Part shown: positions 1 to 7,457 of the stretch, in pieces | How the letters are laid out: each line of letters starts with the position of its first letter | Numbering within the stretch: position 1 is the first letter of the stretch | DNA from: an uncultured Clostridia bacterium | Lineage (GTDB): Bacteria > Bacillota > Clostridia > TANB77 > CAG-508 | Length of the DNA: 24,379 bases | Direction: 5' to 3' | Assembly (NCBI GenBank): GCA_947628395.1 | Contig: CANQZP010000013.1 | Span: forward strand, 1-24,379 | Notes under the pieces: model-generated | Database searches by the model: none | Seen by the model: only the letters and a program-made list of their open reading frames with translations | Told to the model about the DNA's origin: nothing | Program-made: the position numbers and the translations under genes

Positions 1-332
1 TACTCGCATTAAACAGCCCTCATCGGTCCCCACAGCAAACAACCTTGAAAAATAGATGGAAATCCCTTCGCGCTAGTGTAATATAATTTTTTTATTGATA
101 TATATTATTACAAAAGATATATAAGAAAAAATGAAAGGAGAAACAAAAGAAAATGAAGAACAAATTGATTGCAAATGGTGTAGGGGCAGGCCTTGTGTCT
201 GCCCAAAAAGAAAGAGGTATTACTTTAATTGCATTAGTTATAACTATTATTATTTTGTTAATTTTGGCAGGTGTGACGATTGCTATGGTAGTAGGTGATA
301 ATGGAATACTTTCAAGGGCTAGAAATGCTAAA
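1..332 (+). repeat. Duplicated prepilin 5' module, copy A (leader DNA plus N-terminal coding part)
   Basis: The first ~80 bases are almost identical to 14325-14404 (three differences by eye). Similarity continues through an AT-rich leader, an AGGAG ribosome binding site (136-140), the start codon and the first ~60 codons, up to the Ala-Lys codons at 327-332, where the two copies diverge completely. The copy may extend left of the window. In it, TTGATA near 95 with TATATA 17 bases downstream is a possible promoter, but this is weak. The non-coding head contains no protein I recognise. The arrangement (same leader and prepilin start, different C-terminal domain) suggests the module spreads or recombines as a unit. 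Confidence 0.8.
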
Positions 333-1671
333 GAAGAAACAGATATAAGTGGAGATAAAGAAAAAATTAGAATAGCAATAATTTCTAGTAGAATAATAGA
401 TGATGATTATACTTATTTATCTAAAGAAAATTTTGAACAGGAATTAACTAAAGAATTTTCAGATAGTAATGTTCTAGTAGAAGAAAACGAAGATAAAAGT
501 TTCATAGTTAGTATTACAAAAAATGGTTCGACGAGAAAATATTATATAGATGAGAATGAAGAAATTTTAAGAAGTGATGATATTTTAATAATAAACAATC
601 CAGAGAAATTAATAGAATTTAGAAATAATGTAAATGGTGGAAATTCTTATGAAGGTTATAATATTTTTTTAACTGGAGATATTACTTTAAATTCATCAGA
701 AGAATGGGAACCAATAGGAAATGACGAAAATCCATTTTATGGAACATTTGATGGGAAAAATCATAGTATTTCAGGAATGAAAATAACAAGTGGAAGTGCA
801 AATCTTGCTTTTTTTGGAGTAAATAAAGGAATTGTTAAAAAATTAAAACTATTAAGTAGTAATACTATAAATATTAGTGATGGAAATAATGTAGCTGGAA
901 TTGTTGGAAAAAATTATGGCAAAATAGAAAATTGCGAAAATAATATAAATATTACTGGTGGAAGTGGAGTTGCTGGAATATGTGCAAGAAATGAGGGTGA
1001 AACGATTTTAAATTGTATTAATAATGGTGATATAAAAGGTAACAAAAATATGTGTGGAGGAATTGTAGGATATAATGTAAATGAAGATAGTTTAATAGAA
1101 AATTGTGGCAATAATGGAAATGTAACAAGTGAAGAATATTATGTAGGAGGGATTTGTGGCGGTAATAGAGGAAAAGTAAAAAAATGTTATAATAAAGGAA
1201 GCATAAAAGGCAATGGTTATATATCTTGGGATGGAGGTAATTCTAAGATAACACAAGCAGGTGGAATTGTTGGTCAATTAGCTGGAAAAGGATTAATAGA
1301 ATTTTGTTATAATAGTGGATATGTTTATGTAAGATGGACAGATGGAGGAGGAATTTGTGGTGATGGAGCTTCAAGTTGTAAAATAAATAATTGTTATAAT
1401 TGTGGCAAAGTCAGAAGTGAAGTAAATTCTGGTATTGGATGTATCGGTGGTTATATATATTCAAGTTGCTCCAATTGTTATTATCTAGAAATGGAAAAAA
1501 TTTTGGGAGGCTCTAATCGGAGATTTGGATGGAAATATTAAAAAAACATCTGGTGAAATGATGTCAGAAGAATTTGTAAATGATTTAAATGGTGATGAAA
1601 ATATTTTTAAATTTGATAGCAATAAAATAAATTCTGGTTATCCAATTTTAAATTGGCAAGTTGAAAATTAA
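153..1671 (+). CDS. Prepilin-like surface protein with GLUG repeats, read through a +1 shift at CGG
   Basis: A 22-residue basic leader ends in Gly and is followed by ITLIALVITIIILLILAGV, a class III-like prepilin N-terminus that a prepilin peptidase could cleave after G22. The helix spans about residues 23-48. A linker of about 100 residues and GLUG-type beta repeats (about 200-440, recurring GGIVG/GGICG and NCxNNGxV) follow, suggesting a cell-surface protein. In frame 0 translation stops at 1539-1541. Skipping the C of the CGG codon at 1518-1520 gives GDLDGNIKKTSGEMM and continues for 50 residues to the stop at 1669-1671, ending in GYPILNWQ, the usual end of such GLUG proteins as I know them. 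The full product would be 505 residues. Ligand and function are unknown. The alternative is a genuine frameshift pseudogene. Confidence 0.75.
1518..1521 (+). other. Putative +1 recoding site CGG-A (prepilin GLUG gene)
   Basis: Codon 456 is CGG, preceded by AAT and followed by AGA. Frame 0 ends seven codons later at 1539. The +1 frame from GGA (1519-1521) is open for 50 codons and encodes a plausible family C-terminus. A GGGAGG sequence lies at 1505-1510, upstream of the site. It could act like the stimulatory internal Shine-Dalgarno of prfB, but the other three sites lack one. Confidence 0.65.
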
Positions 1672-1699
1672 TAAATTTACATTTTTTAAAAAATATAGA

Positions 1700-1943
1700 T
1701 ATAGGGATGGCAATGTCTATTTAGGTTAAGAGAAAATATTTTGAAAAAGCAGTACAATAATTGATTTTTAAATAGCCGCGTAAGCGACCAAACGAGACCA
1801 TAGGTCGAGTGCGATATGGAGCAAATTACAAATAAAAAATTCTTTTCGTAATTTGCGACAGCAAGGCTATGAAAAATCAATTATTGTACTGCTTTAATGG
1901 TTAAAAAATATCATTAACTTAAATAGACATTGTTGTTCCTATG
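1700..1943. repeat. Long imperfect inverted repeat (hairpin or MITE-like element)
   Basis: Arms of roughly 75-85 bases face each other. The core is a perfect 21-base match, 1749-1769 against 1872-1892, followed inward by ATAGCC/GGCTAT (1772-1777 and 1865-1870). Outward, CAATGTCTATTTA at 1711-1723 is mirrored near 1921-1932. The centre contains a smaller stem (GCAAATTAC near 1821-1829 and GTAATTTGC near 1848-1856). No ORF of credible length or transposase is present. It fills the gap between the prepilin gene and the rpsO promoter. It could be a non-autonomous mobile element or a structured RNA. Confidence 0.7.
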
Positions 1944-2004
1944 TATACACCTTAATTGTCTTTAGAAGGTTTGTTGAAAACTTTAATAAAATGTGCTTAA
2001 AGTA

Positions 2005-2033
2005 TTGATTTTTTTATGGATGTATAGTAAAAT
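2005..2033 (+). promoter_or_regulatory. Sigma-A type promoter for rpsO
   Basis: TTGATT (2005-2010) and TAAAAT (2028-2033) are separated by 17 bases. The predicted transcript would start near 2040, giving a leader of about 90 bases before rpsO. That is long enough for the S15 autoregulatory structure common in this family, but I could not confidently fold one. Confidence 0.5.
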
Positions 2034-2128
2034 AGTATTGTTTAAAAATACCATTTACTTAGAATAAGGATAATAACGCTACTTTTTCTCAGTTTATGGC
2101 TAATTAAGATTTAAGGAGGCGATAAAAT

Positions 2129-2392
2129 ATGACAAAGGAAAGAAAACAAGAGATTATCAATACTTATAAAAGAGATGAAAATGATACTGGTTCTCCAGAA
2201 GTTCAAATAGCTCTTTTAACAGAAAGAATTACAGAATTAACTGAGCATTTAAAAGTACATAAAAAAGATAATCATTCTAGAAGAGGTCTTTTAAAAATGG
2301 TTGGTAAGAGAAGAAATTTATTAAACTATTTAGCTAAAAAAGACATTCAAAGATATAGAGATATAGCTCAAAAATTATCTTTAAGAAAGTAA
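2129..2392 (+). CDS. rpsO: 30S ribosomal protein S15
   Basis: The 87-residue product matches S15 in length (usually 87-89) and in its hallmarks: TGSPEVQIALLTERI at residues 21-35, LTEHLKVHKKDNHSRRGLL, and VGKRRNLLNYL near 60-70. S15 is a primary 16S rRNA-binding protein that nucleates the 30S platform. The start is supported by AAGGAGG at 2113-2119, nine bases upstream. It is a monocistronic-looking unit with its own promoter (2005-2033) and intrinsic terminator (2395-2426), placed just before pnp, the classical rpsO-pnp order. No internal anomalies are seen. Confidence 0.98.
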   Translation: MTKERKQEIINTYKRDENDTGSPEVQIALLTERITELTEHLKVHKKDNHSRRGLLKMVGKRRNLLNYLAKKDIQRYRDIAQKLSLRK

Positions 2393-2394
2393 TC

Positions 2395-2426
2395 AAAAAA
2401 GCGTAGCTATAAGCTACGCTTTTTTT
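2395..2426 (+). terminator. Intrinsic terminator of rpsO
   Basis: GCGTAGCT (2401-2408), a three-base loop and AGCTACGC (2412-2419) are followed by seven T. The A run at 2395-2400 could extend the stem and allow use from either strand. It begins three bases after the rpsO stop. Confidence 0.9.
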
Positions 2427-2470
2427 GAAAGTGGCGATAAAAATTGCCCTACAAAAAAATAATATAAAAA

Positions 2471-2552
2471 TTTCGAATTGGTGCTAGATGTTAGATTTAA
2501 GGAAATTGGAATACAAAGTTTTTTTAAATCTGATTTCTGCACAGGTTCGAAA
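2471..2552 (+). promoter_or_regulatory. Long stem-loop in the pnp leader
   Basis: TTTCGAA (2471-2477) pairs with TTCGAAA (2546-2552), GTGC (2481-2484) with GCAC (2539-2542), and AGATTTAA (2493-2500) with TTAAATCT (2524-2531). Small internal loops separate the helices. The hairpin ends six bases before the AGGAGGT ribosome binding site (2559-2565) of pnp. In E. coli, a pnp leader hairpin cut by RNase III underlies PNPase autoregulation. A similar role here is inference. Confidence 0.6.
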
Positions 2553-2570
2553 GAATTTAGGAGGTAAATT

Positions 2571-4712
2571 ATGTTTAAAACTTATGAAACAGAACTTGCA
2601 GGAAGAAAATTAGTATTAGAAACTGGAAAGATGGCAGGACTAGCTAATGGTAGTGTATTAGTTAGATATGGAGACACAGCCGTTTTAGTAAATGTTACAG
2701 CTTCAAAAGAGCCAAAAGAGGGAATTGACTTTTTCCCATTATCAGTAGATTTTGAAGAAAAATTATATTCAGTAGGAAAAATTCCAGGTAGTTTTCAAAA
2801 AAGAGAAGGAAAACCTAGTGATAAAGCAATTCTTACATCAAGAGCTATAGATAGACCATTAAGACCTTTATTTCCAAAAGATTTTAGAAATGATGTATGT
2901 GTAGTTGCTACTGTACTTTGTGTAGATCAAGATAATTCACCAGAAGTAGCTGCTATGATAGGAGCTTCAGCAGCACTTTCAATTTCAGATATTCCTTTTG
3001 GTGGACCAACTGCTGCAGTAAATGTAGGAATAGTAAATGATGAAATTATAATAAATCCAAATGTTGCTCAAAGAGAGGTTTCTGATTTAACATTAACAGT
3101 TGCAGGAACAATGGACAAGATAGCTATGATTGAAGCAGGAGCAAATGAAATTTCTGAAGAAAAAATGTTAGAGGCAATAAAAACTGCTCATGTTGAAATT
3201 AAAAAAATTTGTGAATTTATTTCAAAAATAAAAGATGAAATAGGAAAGCCAAAATTTGAATATAAATCTTTTGATGTTGACCATGATTTATATGATGAAA
3301 TAGAAAAAGAATTTAAAGACAGAGTAAAACAAGATGTTCAAGATAAAGACAAAACTGTTGTAGATAGCAATATGGCAAAATTGCAAGAAGAAATAAAAGA
3401 ATATCTAGAAGAAAAATACGGAGATGAAGCTGAAGAAAAAATTGCAAATCTTGGAGAAGCTTTTTATAAATTAGAGAAAAAATGTGTTAGAGAACTTATA
3501 TTTAATGACCATAAAAGAGTAGATGGAAGAGCACTAGATGAGATAAGACCTTTATCTTGTGAAGTAGGTTTACTTCCTAGAGTACATGGTAGCGGTATGT
3601 TTACAAGAGGACAAACTCAAGTTTTATCTGTGGCTACTTTAGGTATGATAAGTGAAGAACAAACTTTAGATGGAATAGATGAAGAAGAATCAAAAAGATA
3701 TATGCACCATTACAATTTCCCATCATATAGTGTAGGAGAGGCTAGACCATCTAGAGGACCTGGTAGAAGAGAAGTAGGACATGGAGCTTTAGCAGAAAAA
3801 GCATTAGTTCCTGTAATTCCAAGTAAAGAAGAATTCCCTTATGCTATAAGAGTTGTATCTGAAGTTTTAAGTTCTAATGGTTCTACATCACAAGCAAGTA
3901 TTTGTGGAAGCACACTTGCTTTAATGGATGCAGGTGTTCCTATAAAAAGACCAGTAGCTGGAATCTCTACAGGTTTAGTAACAGATCCAGATGATGAAAA
4001 TAATTATGTAATGCTTACAGATATCCAAGGAATAGAAGATTTTTTCGGAGACATGGACTTTAAAGTTGGTGGAACTGAAAAAGGTATAACTGCTATTCAA
4101 GTAGATATAAAAGTAGATGGATTATCATATAAAATAATAGAGGAAGCTTTTGAAAGAACTAAAAAAGCTAGAAAATATATTTTAGATGAAATAATGTTAA
4201 AACAAATTGCTAAGCCAAGAGATGAAGTTTCTAAATATGCTCCAAGAATTGTTAATACTACAATTAGTGTAGATAAGATAAAAGATGTAATAGGACCTGG
4301 CGGAAAAATGATTAACAAGATTATCGATGAAACAGGTGTAAAAATTGATATTGAAGAAGATGGAGGAGTTTTCATTTATTCAAATGATCAAGAAATGGCT
4401 CAAAGAGCTTTAGAAATTATAAAAGATATAACAACTGAAATTGAACCAGGAAAAATTTATAATGGAATAGTTGTAAAGACTACTACATTTGGTGCATTTG
4501 TTGGATTACCAGGTGGAAAAGAAGGTTTAGTACACATTTCTAAAATTTCAAAAGAGAGAGTTGAACACGTTGAAGATTTCTTAAATGTAGGTCAAGAAGT
4601 TAGTGTTAAAGTAATTGATATAGATAACCAAGGAAGAATTAATTTAACTATGAGATATAACGAAGAAAATGAAAATAATGAAGAAGGAAATAAAGAAAAG
4701 GTAGAAGATTAA
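2571..4712 (+). CDS. pnp: Polyribonucleotide nucleotidyltransferase (PNPase)
   Basis: The enzyme carries out phosphorolytic 3'-to-5' degradation of RNA in the cytoplasm and acts in mRNA turnover. The 713-residue length fits the family. Two RNase PH-type domains (about 10-140 and 325-460) flank an all-helical linker. A KH domain follows (GPGGKMINKIIDETG begins at residue 575), then an S1 domain (about 622-692, with TTFGAFVGLPGGKEGLVHIS). The SSNGSTSQASICGSTLALMDAG stretch and the DIQGIEDFFGDMDFKVGGT stretch are the conserved phosphate and metal-site regions of the second RNase PH domain. The C-terminus is acidic (ENENNEEGNKEKVED). The AGGAGGT site six bases upstream fixes the start. The leader hairpin suggests post-transcriptional control. 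Confidence 0.97.
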   Translation: MFKTYETELAGRKLVLETGKMAGLANGSVLVRYGDTAVLVNVTASKEPKEGIDFFPLSVDFEEKLYSVGKIPGSFQKREGKPSDKAILTSRAIDRPLRPLFPKDFRNDVCVVATVLCVDQDNSPEVAAMIGASAALSISDIPFGGPTAAVNVGIVNDEIIINPNVAQREVSDLTLTVAGTMDKIAMIEAGANEISEEKMLEAIKTAHVEIKKICEFISKIKDEIGKPKFEYKSFDVDHDLYDEIEKEFKDRVKQDVQDKDKTVVDSNMAKLQEEIKEYLEEKYGDEAEEKIANLGEAFYKLEKKCVRELIFNDHKRVDGRALDEIRPLSCEVGLLPRVHGSGMFTRGQTQVLSVATLGMISEEQTLDGIDEEESKRYMHHYNFPSYSVGEARPSRGPGRREVGHGALAEKALVPVIPSKEEFPYAIRVVSEVLSSNGSTSQASICGSTLALMDAGVPIKRPVAGISTGLVTDPDDENNYVMLTDIQGIEDFFGDMDFKVGGTEKGITAIQVDIKVDGLSYKIIEEAFERTKKARKYILDEIMLKQIAKPRDEVSKYAPRIVNTTISVDKIKDVIGPGGKMINKIIDETGVKIDIEEDGGVFIYSNDQEMAQRALEIIKDITTEIEPGKIYNGIVVKTTTFGAFVGLPGGKEGLVHISKISKERVEHVEDFLNVGQEVSVKVIDIDNQGRINLTMRYNEENENNEEGNKEKVED

Positions 4713-4744
4713 AAGCTCCACAATAATTGGAAAAGAGGTAAAAT

Positions 4745-5974
4745 ATGAAATATTTATATATACTCCAACAGGCTTTAATATGGATTATTGTAATATTTTG
4801 GCTTTATCAATTAATTATTAGTGCATGTGCTTTAATAAAATTTAAAGAAAAGCCATTAATAAAAAATAAGAATCATAAATTTATGGCTATTATTCCTGCA
4901 CATAATGAATCTAAAGTAATAGCAAATTTAATTGATAGTTTAAATGAACAAGATTATCCAAAAGAATTATTAGATATATATGTAATTGCTGATAATTGTA
5001 CTGATGATACGGCTAAGATTGCAGAAGAAAAGGGTGTTAAAGTATATGTAAGAACAGATGAGAAAAGGAAAACAAAAGGTTATGCGTTGCAATGGTTTTT
5101 AAACCAGAAAATAAAAGAAGATGCTGATTATGATGCTTTTTGTGTATTTGATGCTGATAATGTTGTAGATAAGAATTTTATAAAAGCAATGAATAAAAAA
5201 CTTTGTCAAGGTGAAGAAGTTGTTCAAGGTTATAGAGATATAAAAAATCCAGCAGATTCATGGATTTCTGCAGGATATGCTATTTTCTATTGGACAATGA
5301 ATAGGTTTTATCATTTAGCTAGATATAATTTAGGATTATCACCACTTATCAATGGTACAGGATTTATGGTTGATTTTAATTTGGTTAAAAAAACAGGTTG
5401 GAATACAATCACTTTAACTGAGGATATAGAATTTTCACTTAAAAACATAGCTCAAGGAAGAAAACTTGGTTGGGCTACAGATGCTATTGTTTACGATGAA
5501 CAGCCAGTAGAGTTTAAACAAAGCTGGTCTCAAAGAAGTAGATGGACTGTGGGACATCTTCAATGTATGAAATATTATACAAATGATTTAGCCAAAGGTG
5601 TAGTAGAAAATAGAACTTTAATGAACTTTGATGGACTTTTATATATATTAGGAATTCCTATGATGCTTATTACATTTCTACTATTAGGTGTAAATACTAT
5701 AATTTATTTAGCAGATGGAATGAGTACAGTTGATTTATTTCTTAATTATTTTAAATATATAATTTCAACTTGTATTGTTCCAATTATTACAGCGTTACTA
5801 ATTCTTATTATAGAAAAACGTAAAATCAGACCAATGTTAAAAGGGTTGATTTTATTCCCAGTATTTATGGGATCTTGGGTCGTTATTAATATTAAATGTA
5901 TTATAAAACCTAATACAACTTGGGAGAAAATCGAACATAAAAAAGATGTAAAGATAAAGGATATTAAAGAATAA
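4745..5974 (+). CDS. Membrane GT2 glycosyltransferase, processive type
   Basis: The 409-residue protein has an N-terminal transmembrane helix (about 6-30), a cytoplasmic GT-A domain (about 45-290) and three C-terminal helices (about 297-320, 333-355 and 365-385). Catalytic signatures are visible: DNCTDD (83-88), DAD (136-138), TED (225-227, catalytic base) and QRSRW (263-267). QxxRW is the acceptor/product-binding motif of processive beta-glycosyltransferases such as cellulose, hyaluronan and poly-GlcNAc synthases. Sugar and polymer cannot be told from sequence. No PilZ domain or deacetylase neighbour is seen. The gene starts 32 bases after pnp and ends 10 bases before a prepilin-like gene, suggesting a shared transcript and a role in the cell surface. 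Confidence 0.85.
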   Translation: MKYLYILQQALIWIIVIFWLYQLIISACALIKFKEKPLIKNKNHKFMAIIPAHNESKVIANLIDSLNEQDYPKELLDIYVIADNCTDDTAKIAEEKGVKVYVRTDEKRKTKGYALQWFLNQKIKEDADYDAFCVFDADNVVDKNFIKAMNKKLCQGEEVVQGYRDIKNPADSWISAGYAIFYWTMNRFYHLARYNLGLSPLINGTGFMVDFNLVKKTGWNTITLTEDIEFSLKNIAQGRKLGWATDAIVYDEQPVEFKQSWSQRSRWTVGHLQCMKYYTNDLAKGVVENRTLMNFDGLLYILGIPMMLITFLLLGVNTIIYLADGMSTVDLFLNYFKYIISTCIVPIITALLILIIEKRKIRPMLKGLILFPVFMGSWVVINIKCIIKPNTTWEKIEHKKDVKIKDIKE

Positions 5975-5984
5975 GGAGAAAAAT

Positions 5985-6479
5985 ATGCGAAAGATAAGAT
6001 TAGAAAATGGTGTAACAATGATAGTTTTGATAATAACAATTATCGTTTTATTGATATTAGCAGGAGTATCTATAAATTTTGCTTTACAAGATACTAGCTT
6101 TTCAATAGAAAGAAAACAATTATCAGAACTAAAAATGGTATCACATGCTATATATGAACAATATACTAAATATAAGAAAACAGGTACTGAAGAATTTTTA
6201 ATAGGTACGGATAATTTCTCAGACAATGTAACAATTTCAGAAGATATGAATGGAAATAATCTGACTTCTTCAATAGAAATTAATTCATCTAGTAATAATG
6301 GAAAAGCCAAAGAAGAGCAATGGTTAAAGCTAAATAAAGATGATTTAAAGAAAATTGGAATTGAAGAAGTTTCAAATGATGAATATATTGTAAAATATAG
6401 TACAGGAGCAGCATATAATATTACGGCGAAGAAATCAAAACGTTCTGGTAAAACATTATATACAAGTTTAGAGCAATAA
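5985..6479 (+). CDS. Prepilin-like protein, class III-type N-terminus
   Basis: The 164-residue product has a short basic leader (MRKIRLENG) and then VTMIVLIITIIVLLILAGV, a pilin-like hydrophobic helix (about 10-32) with a likely prepilin peptidase cut after G9. Unlike classical type IV pilins it lacks Glu at mature position 5 (Val here). The remainder is a small soluble domain rich in Ser, Asn and Lys with no repeats and no family I can name. Its leader lacks the GVGAGLVSA insert of the two larger prepilin-like genes in this window. AAGGAG overlaps the end of the glycosyltransferase gene. It lies between that gene and murB, probably in the same operon. Confidence 0.75.
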   Translation: MRKIRLENGVTMIVLIITIIVLLILAGVSINFALQDTSFSIERKQLSELKMVSHAIYEQYTKYKKTGTEEFLIGTDNFSDNVTISEDMNGNNLTSSIEINSSSNNGKAKEEQWLKLNKDDLKKIGIEEVSNDEYIVKYSTGAAYNITAKKSKRSGKTLYTSLEQ

Positions 6480-6500
6480 GAATATTTGAAAGGAATATTT

Positions 6501-7394
6501 ATGTTTTATAAAAAAATAGTAGAGATAATTGATAAGGATAGAGTTTTAAAAGATGAAGAAATGAGCAAACATACTTCTTTTAAAGTAGGTGGAAAAGCTG
6601 ATTTCTTTATTATAGTGGAAACTACTAAAGAATTAATAGATGTTCTAAAACTTACCAAAGAATGTAATATAAAAACATTTATTATAGGCAATGGAACAAA
6701 TTTAATCGTAAAAGACGATGGATTTAGAGGAGCTGTAATAAAATTAAACTTTAAAAAATTAGATATAGAAAATAATCAGATTATAGCAGGTGCAGGAATT
6801 CCTTTATCTTTATTATCTCATTTTGCTTGCATAAATAGTGTAAAAAACTATGAATTTTTATCAGGAATCCCAGGAACAGTAGGTGGAGCTGTAAAGATGA
6901 ATGCAGGTGCTTATGGAGGAGAAATAAAAGATATTTTAATTTCTACAACATATTTAGATAAAAATTATAATTTAGTAGAAATCGACAATAAAGAACATGA
7001 ATTCGATTATAGACAAAGTATATTTTCAAAAAAGGATTGGATTATAATAGAATCAAAATTTAAAATTGAACATGGAGAAACAAAAGAAATTGAAGAAAAA
7101 ATAAATGAATTTAATAAATCAAGAAGAGAAAAACAACCTCTTGATAAGCCAAATGCAGGTAGTATTTTCAAAAGAGGAGAAGATTTTATAACTGCTAAAC
7201 TAATAGATGAAGTAGGATTAAAAGGTTATAAAATAGGTGGAGCAATGGTATCTACAAAACATGCAGGATTTATAGTAAATGAGGATAATGCTACTGCTAA
7301 AGATATATTAGATTTAATAGAATATATTAAACAAAAAGTAAAAAAGGAAAAGGATAAAGATCTAAAGTTAGAAGTACTAGTTTTAGGAGAATAA
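6501..7394 (+). CDS. murB: UDP-N-acetylenolpyruvoylglucosamine reductase
   Basis: MurB reduces UDP-GlcNAc-enolpyruvate to UDP-MurNAc, with FAD and NADPH, in cytoplasmic peptidoglycan precursor synthesis. Visible family motifs are KHTSFKVGGKADFF near the N-terminus, GNGTNLIV, LSGIPGTVGGAVKMNAGAYG (FAD site), YRQSIF, NAGSIFKR (containing the catalytic Ser) and the C-terminal LEVLVLGE, whose Glu aligns with the general acid. The YRQSIF form and ~297-residue length are typical of type II MurB of Firmicutes. A TTG at 6486 also opens the frame, but AAAGGA (6489-6494) lies six bases before ATG 6501, so the ATG is chosen. In many clostridia murB precedes rapZ-yvcK-whiA. Here yvcK follows directly. 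Confidence 0.95.
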   Translation: MFYKKIVEIIDKDRVLKDEEMSKHTSFKVGGKADFFIIVETTKELIDVLKLTKECNIKTFIIGNGTNLIVKDDGFRGAVIKLNFKKLDIENNQIIAGAGIPLSLLSHFACINSVKNYEFLSGIPGTVGGAVKMNAGAYGGEIKDILISTTYLDKNYNLVEIDNKEHEFDYRQSIFSKKDWIIIESKFKIEHGETKEIEEKINEFNKSRREKQPLDKPNAGSIFKRGEDFITAKLIDEVGLKGYKIGGAMVSTKHAGFIVNEDNATAKDILDLIEYIKQKVKKEKDKDLKLEVLVLGE

Positions 7395-7457
7395 TTTTAA
7401 TAATAGTTCAAAAGACAAAAAGTAAAGGACAAGTTATAGAAAGGACGAATTTTTAAA

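Noticed and set aside
1..80. Riboswitch in the repeated head of the prepilin module
   Set aside because: I compared it by eye with the conserved cores of c-di-GMP and other common riboswitches and saw no match. Its conservation is explained by duplication.
5852..6310. Minus-strand 152-codon ORF
   Set aside because: It lies wholly opposite the glycosyltransferase and prepilin genes, has no ribosome binding site and no recognisable domain. Similar antisense ORFs over pnp, holA, the LRR gene and spoIIIA were left out for the same reason.
6486..6500. Upstream TTG start for murB
   Set aside because: The Shine-Dalgarno AAAGGA lies inside this extension and is correctly spaced for ATG 6501. The extra five residues have no family support.
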